Shown here in pieces: positions 63,101 through 64,000 of a DNA stretch of 64,000 bases. Numbering within the stretch: position 1 is the stretch's first letter; each line of letters begins with the position of its first letter. This DNA comes from Eremophila alpestris peregrina. Lineage: Eukaryota; Chordata; Aves; Passeriformes; Alaudidae. The notes under the pieces were generated by a model that was not told the origin of the DNA, did no database searches, and saw only the letters and a program-made list of their open reading frames with translations. The stretch spans positions 15,909,026 through 15,973,025 of the forward strand of contig WMCF01000012.1 in the NCBI GenBank assembly GCA_009792885.1. Direction: 5' to 3'. The translations under genes were made by a program, and so were the position numbers.

Positions 63101-63886
63101 TATTCTTCTAATAACCATTCTATTAGAACTCTAGTCCTAAAATAGTACTTTATAAATAAAAGTACTGTGTCCACTTTGCAGCACCAAAGGACAGACTGAA
63201 GGCTTTTTCTTTACCTGTTGGGTTCCAGAGCATAGCAGTGGCTATTTTTTTGCAAGCACCTGGGAACACTGTGTAAATAGCAGGGTAATTAAAGTTATTT
63301 ACACATTCACTGGTATCTAAGCAGCTTGAGATTTAGCACTATTGCATGTAACTGTACTGCCACCAGTATTGAAAGCACTGGTCCACATTAATTTGAATTG
63401 ATTGGAGATATTTTTGGAGCAGAAGCAGATATGACAATTCAGGTTATTGTAACTTGCATTTTAGTAATCTAAGCATTGTTGAATAAGTTATTGTTTGAGG
63501 CATTCATTATTGCAAAGATTAGCATTTAACATGTAAAAGGTGGATGTCTCAGTCTTATGTTGCACTCCCATGGTTCTGATGCCTCTGGCACGTGCATGGA
63601 TTTGTTCCTCAGGGTTGGCATCTGAATGGGGTGCATGTGTGTTTAAAGAGTTTGTGTGCAAGCCACAGTTCATTCAGTTTAACACACAATCAGCTCCTGG
63701 CAGACTGTGGAAGTGGCTTTTACAGCCAGCCTGTGAGCGCTGCTGTCCTTGGTGACCTGCTGCCCTTTCCACAGGTACAATATGCTGCCAGGGGCTTTCT
63801 GGAGAAGAACAGAGACACCTTGCCAGCCAATATCCGTGGGCTCTTCATCAACAGTGTCACCCCCTTGCTCAGTGTGCTGTTCACAG
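51073..63886 (+). CDS. unconventional myosin motor, class III-like, without kinase domain (5' part)
   Basis: Actin-based ATPase motor. Exons are listed one by one below. They join in frame to 1624 nt, about 541 residues, and the gene runs past the window. The start is ATG 51073 (GGCGATGG context). The motor begins almost at once ([14 protein letters not shown], then [20 protein letters not shown]). P-loop GESGAGKT is at 109-116, switch [10 protein letters not shown] at 158-166, [13 protein letters not shown] at about 181-193, TEDS-site Glu at 330, switch [10 protein letters not shown] at 385-392, and the relay region ([16 protein letters not shown]) follows. There is no N-terminal kinase, as class III myosins have, and no SH3-like subdomain. 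[24 protein letters not shown] and [13 protein letters not shown] look most like class III, but some segments resemble class X, and a less-known vertebrate class (such as XXVIII) is possible. The tail is not visible. Confidence 0.9.
51268..51333 (+). CDS. myosin exon 2
   Basis: 22 codons, [20 protein letters not shown], from TCTCCGCAG to GAGAGAG|GTGAGA. Confidence 0.92.
51408..51538 (+). CDS. myosin exon 3
   Basis: 131 bp including [17 protein letters not shown] and NQCILIS, from CCCCGCAG to ATCAG|GTGAGC. A Gly-rich insert (GRGGGG) stands where other classes have a short loop. Confidence 0.92.
51539..54253 (+). other. myosin intron 3
   Basis: Starts in the CpG island and becomes ordinary AT-richer DNA. 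It holds a 17-bp direct repeat (53710-53726 and 53734-53750) and a poly(T) run near 53229-53241. No other feature recognised. Confidence 0.75.
54254..54356 (+). CDS. myosin exon 4, P-loop
   Basis: 103 bp encoding the ATP-binding [18 protein letters not shown], from TCCTTGGCAG to CTTCAG|GTAGGT. Confidence 0.95.
54357..57086 (+). other. myosin intron 4, hosts an LTR
   Basis: Contains one avian LTR (about 55019-56140). The flanks show nothing recognised. Confidence 0.8.
55019..56140 (-). mobile_element. avian ERVL-type LTR with internal repeats, minus orientation
   Basis: About 1.1 kb. At low coordinates CACTCTATCACTCCCCCTCC and GACTGGACAGGGGTAGAAAA match the 3' end of an LTR group I know from birds. 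The middle carries several diverged copies of a unit like GTCCTTCAGGAGCAGGCTGC with TGCTCCAGTGTGGG. The high-coordinate end (GCCTTGGCCAGTGGCAGGTC, TTGGAGCCAGCTGGCATTGC) matches the 5' part. No retroviral genes are beside it, so it is a solo LTR antisense to the myosin. Edges are approximate. Confidence 0.75.
57087..57189 (+). CDS. myosin exon 5, switch I
   Basis: 103 bp encoding [20 protein letters not shown] and [10 protein letters not shown], from TATTTTAG to ACTG|GTAAAG. Confidence 0.95.
57668..57824 (+). CDS. myosin exon 6
   Basis: 157 bp encoding [20 protein letters not shown] and [15 protein letters not shown], from TGTGTGCAG to TACAG|GTGCGT. Confidence 0.95.
58135..58237 (+). CDS. myosin exon 7
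   Basis: 103 bp encoding [20 protein letters not shown] and the NALDMVGF helix, from TTTCTCAG to GAACAG|GTTAGT. Confidence 0.92.
58498..58626 (+). CDS. myosin exon 8
   Basis: 43 codons with [20 protein letters not shown], from TGTTTCAG to GCAGCG|GTGAGT. Confidence 0.93.
58627..59824 (+). other. myosin intron 8
   Basis: No gene or repeat recognised. Open frames of up to 150 codons on the minus strand resemble nothing known. Confidence 0.7.
59825..59933 (+). CDS. myosin exon 9, TEDS loop
   Basis: 109 bp encoding [20 protein letters not shown] and EQIQRF, from GTTTCCCAG to GAAG|GTAGGA. The residue 16 before the DSIAK aspartate is Glu. Confidence 0.92.
59934..61037 (+). other. myosin intron 9
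   Basis: No feature recognised. The central part near 60400-60560 is AT-rich. Confidence 0.7.
61038..61154 (+). CDS. myosin exon 10
   Basis: 117 bp encoding [20 protein letters not shown] and the KINELL helix, from TCTGTGCAG to GATAG|GTGAGT. Confidence 0.94.
61556..61656 (+). CDS. myosin exon 11, switch II
   Basis: 101 bp encoding [20 protein letters not shown] and [13 protein letters not shown], from TTTTTTTAG to AACCAT|GTAAGT. Confidence 0.95.
62125..62211 (+). CDS. myosin exon 12
   Basis: 29 codons, [20 protein letters not shown], from TTACTTCAG to ATTCTG|GTGAGT. Confidence 0.94.
62383..62448 (+). CDS. myosin exon 13
   Basis: 22 codons, [20 protein letters not shown], from TTTCCTGCAG to CCTCAG|GTAACT. 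The LLDE motif is a standard part of the motor. Confidence 0.95.
62739..62852 (+). CDS. myosin exon 14
   Basis: 38 codons, [20 protein letters not shown] to FSIVHYAGK, from TCTTGCAG to GGGAAA|GTATGT. Confidence 0.94.
62853..63774 (+). other. myosin intron 14
   Basis: Holds an 11-bp inverted repeat at 63086-63112 and nothing else recognised. Confidence 0.7.
63775..63886 (+). CDS. myosin exon 15 with probable GC donor
   Basis: 112 bp, [20 protein letters not shown] onward, from TTTCCACAG. It ends TTCACAG|GCAAGT, which gives a GC donor. A GT two codon positions later would give a weaker site and a different phase. Confidence 0.88.
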
Positions 63887-63984
63887 GCAAGTCCCTCTGC
63901 ACATCCATCATGAGCCAAGGCCCACCTTGGCAGGAGTTAAGTGTGGGCATGAGGCTCGTGTGTTTCACGGAGTGTATTTCACAG

Positions 63985-64000
63985 CTGGCAGTGCCAGGGG
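63985..64000 (+). CDS. possible start of myosin exon 16
   Basis: After TGTATTTCACAG the sequence CTGGCAGTGCCAGGGG stays open in the phase left by exon 15 (Ala-Gly-Ser-Ala-Arg). The intron would be 98 bp. It is cut by the window edge. Confidence 0.4.

Overview
This is vertebrate nuclear DNA, almost certainly from a bird. The genes are split into short exons, there are many truncated CR1 LINE copies in both orientations, and two LTR copies look like avian ERVL-type LTRs. I found four protein genes, and every exon was read by hand with its splice sites and reading phase checked. The order is CCBE1 (+, 3' part), MRPL17 (+, complete), ARHGEF39 (-, complete CDS) and an unconventional myosin (+, 5' part).

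Positions 1-28.8 kb hold the last nine coding exons of CCBE1, a secreted EGF/collagen protein needed for VEGF-C processing and lymphatic growth. The exons sit in long introns, and the signal-peptide exons lie upstream of the window. From 28.8 to about 33.6 kb there is a long 3' UTR or downstream region with several possible poly(A) signals, a perfect 15-bp hairpin and a GC-rich block of unknown role. At 33.7-35.4 kb lies the compact CpG-island gene MRPL17 (three exons, introns of 137 and 74 bp). A CR1 copy sits directly against its core promoter, next to a ZNF143-like motif.

Positions 36.9-51 kb hold ARHGEF39 on the minus strand. It is a DH-PH Rho guanine exchange factor with nine coding exons (345 aa), tail-to-tail with MRPL17. 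Its 5' UTR probably starts in a CpG island at about 50.9 kb. The same island drives, head-to-head, an unconventional myosin on the plus strand. Fifteen myosin exons, and probably the start of a sixteenth, encode about 541 residues of motor domain. The P-loop, switch I, switch II and a Glu at the TEDS position are all intact. The protein starts directly with the motor: the kinase domain of class III myosins and the SH3-like N-terminus of many other classes are both absent. The motor reads as class III-like, but its class is unresolved.

The genes do not form a functional operon. The points of interest are the kinase-less myosin and its shared promoter with a Rho GEF, two probable GC-AG introns, the CR1/CpG-island junction at MRPL17, the 3' UTR hairpin, and a gene order that joins segments found on different human chromosomes. 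In birds the CCBE1 and ARHGEF39 segments are both expected on the Z chromosome, so this is plausibly Z-linked (inference). I saw no CRISPR, operon-type or prokaryotic features and no tRNA or rRNA genes.
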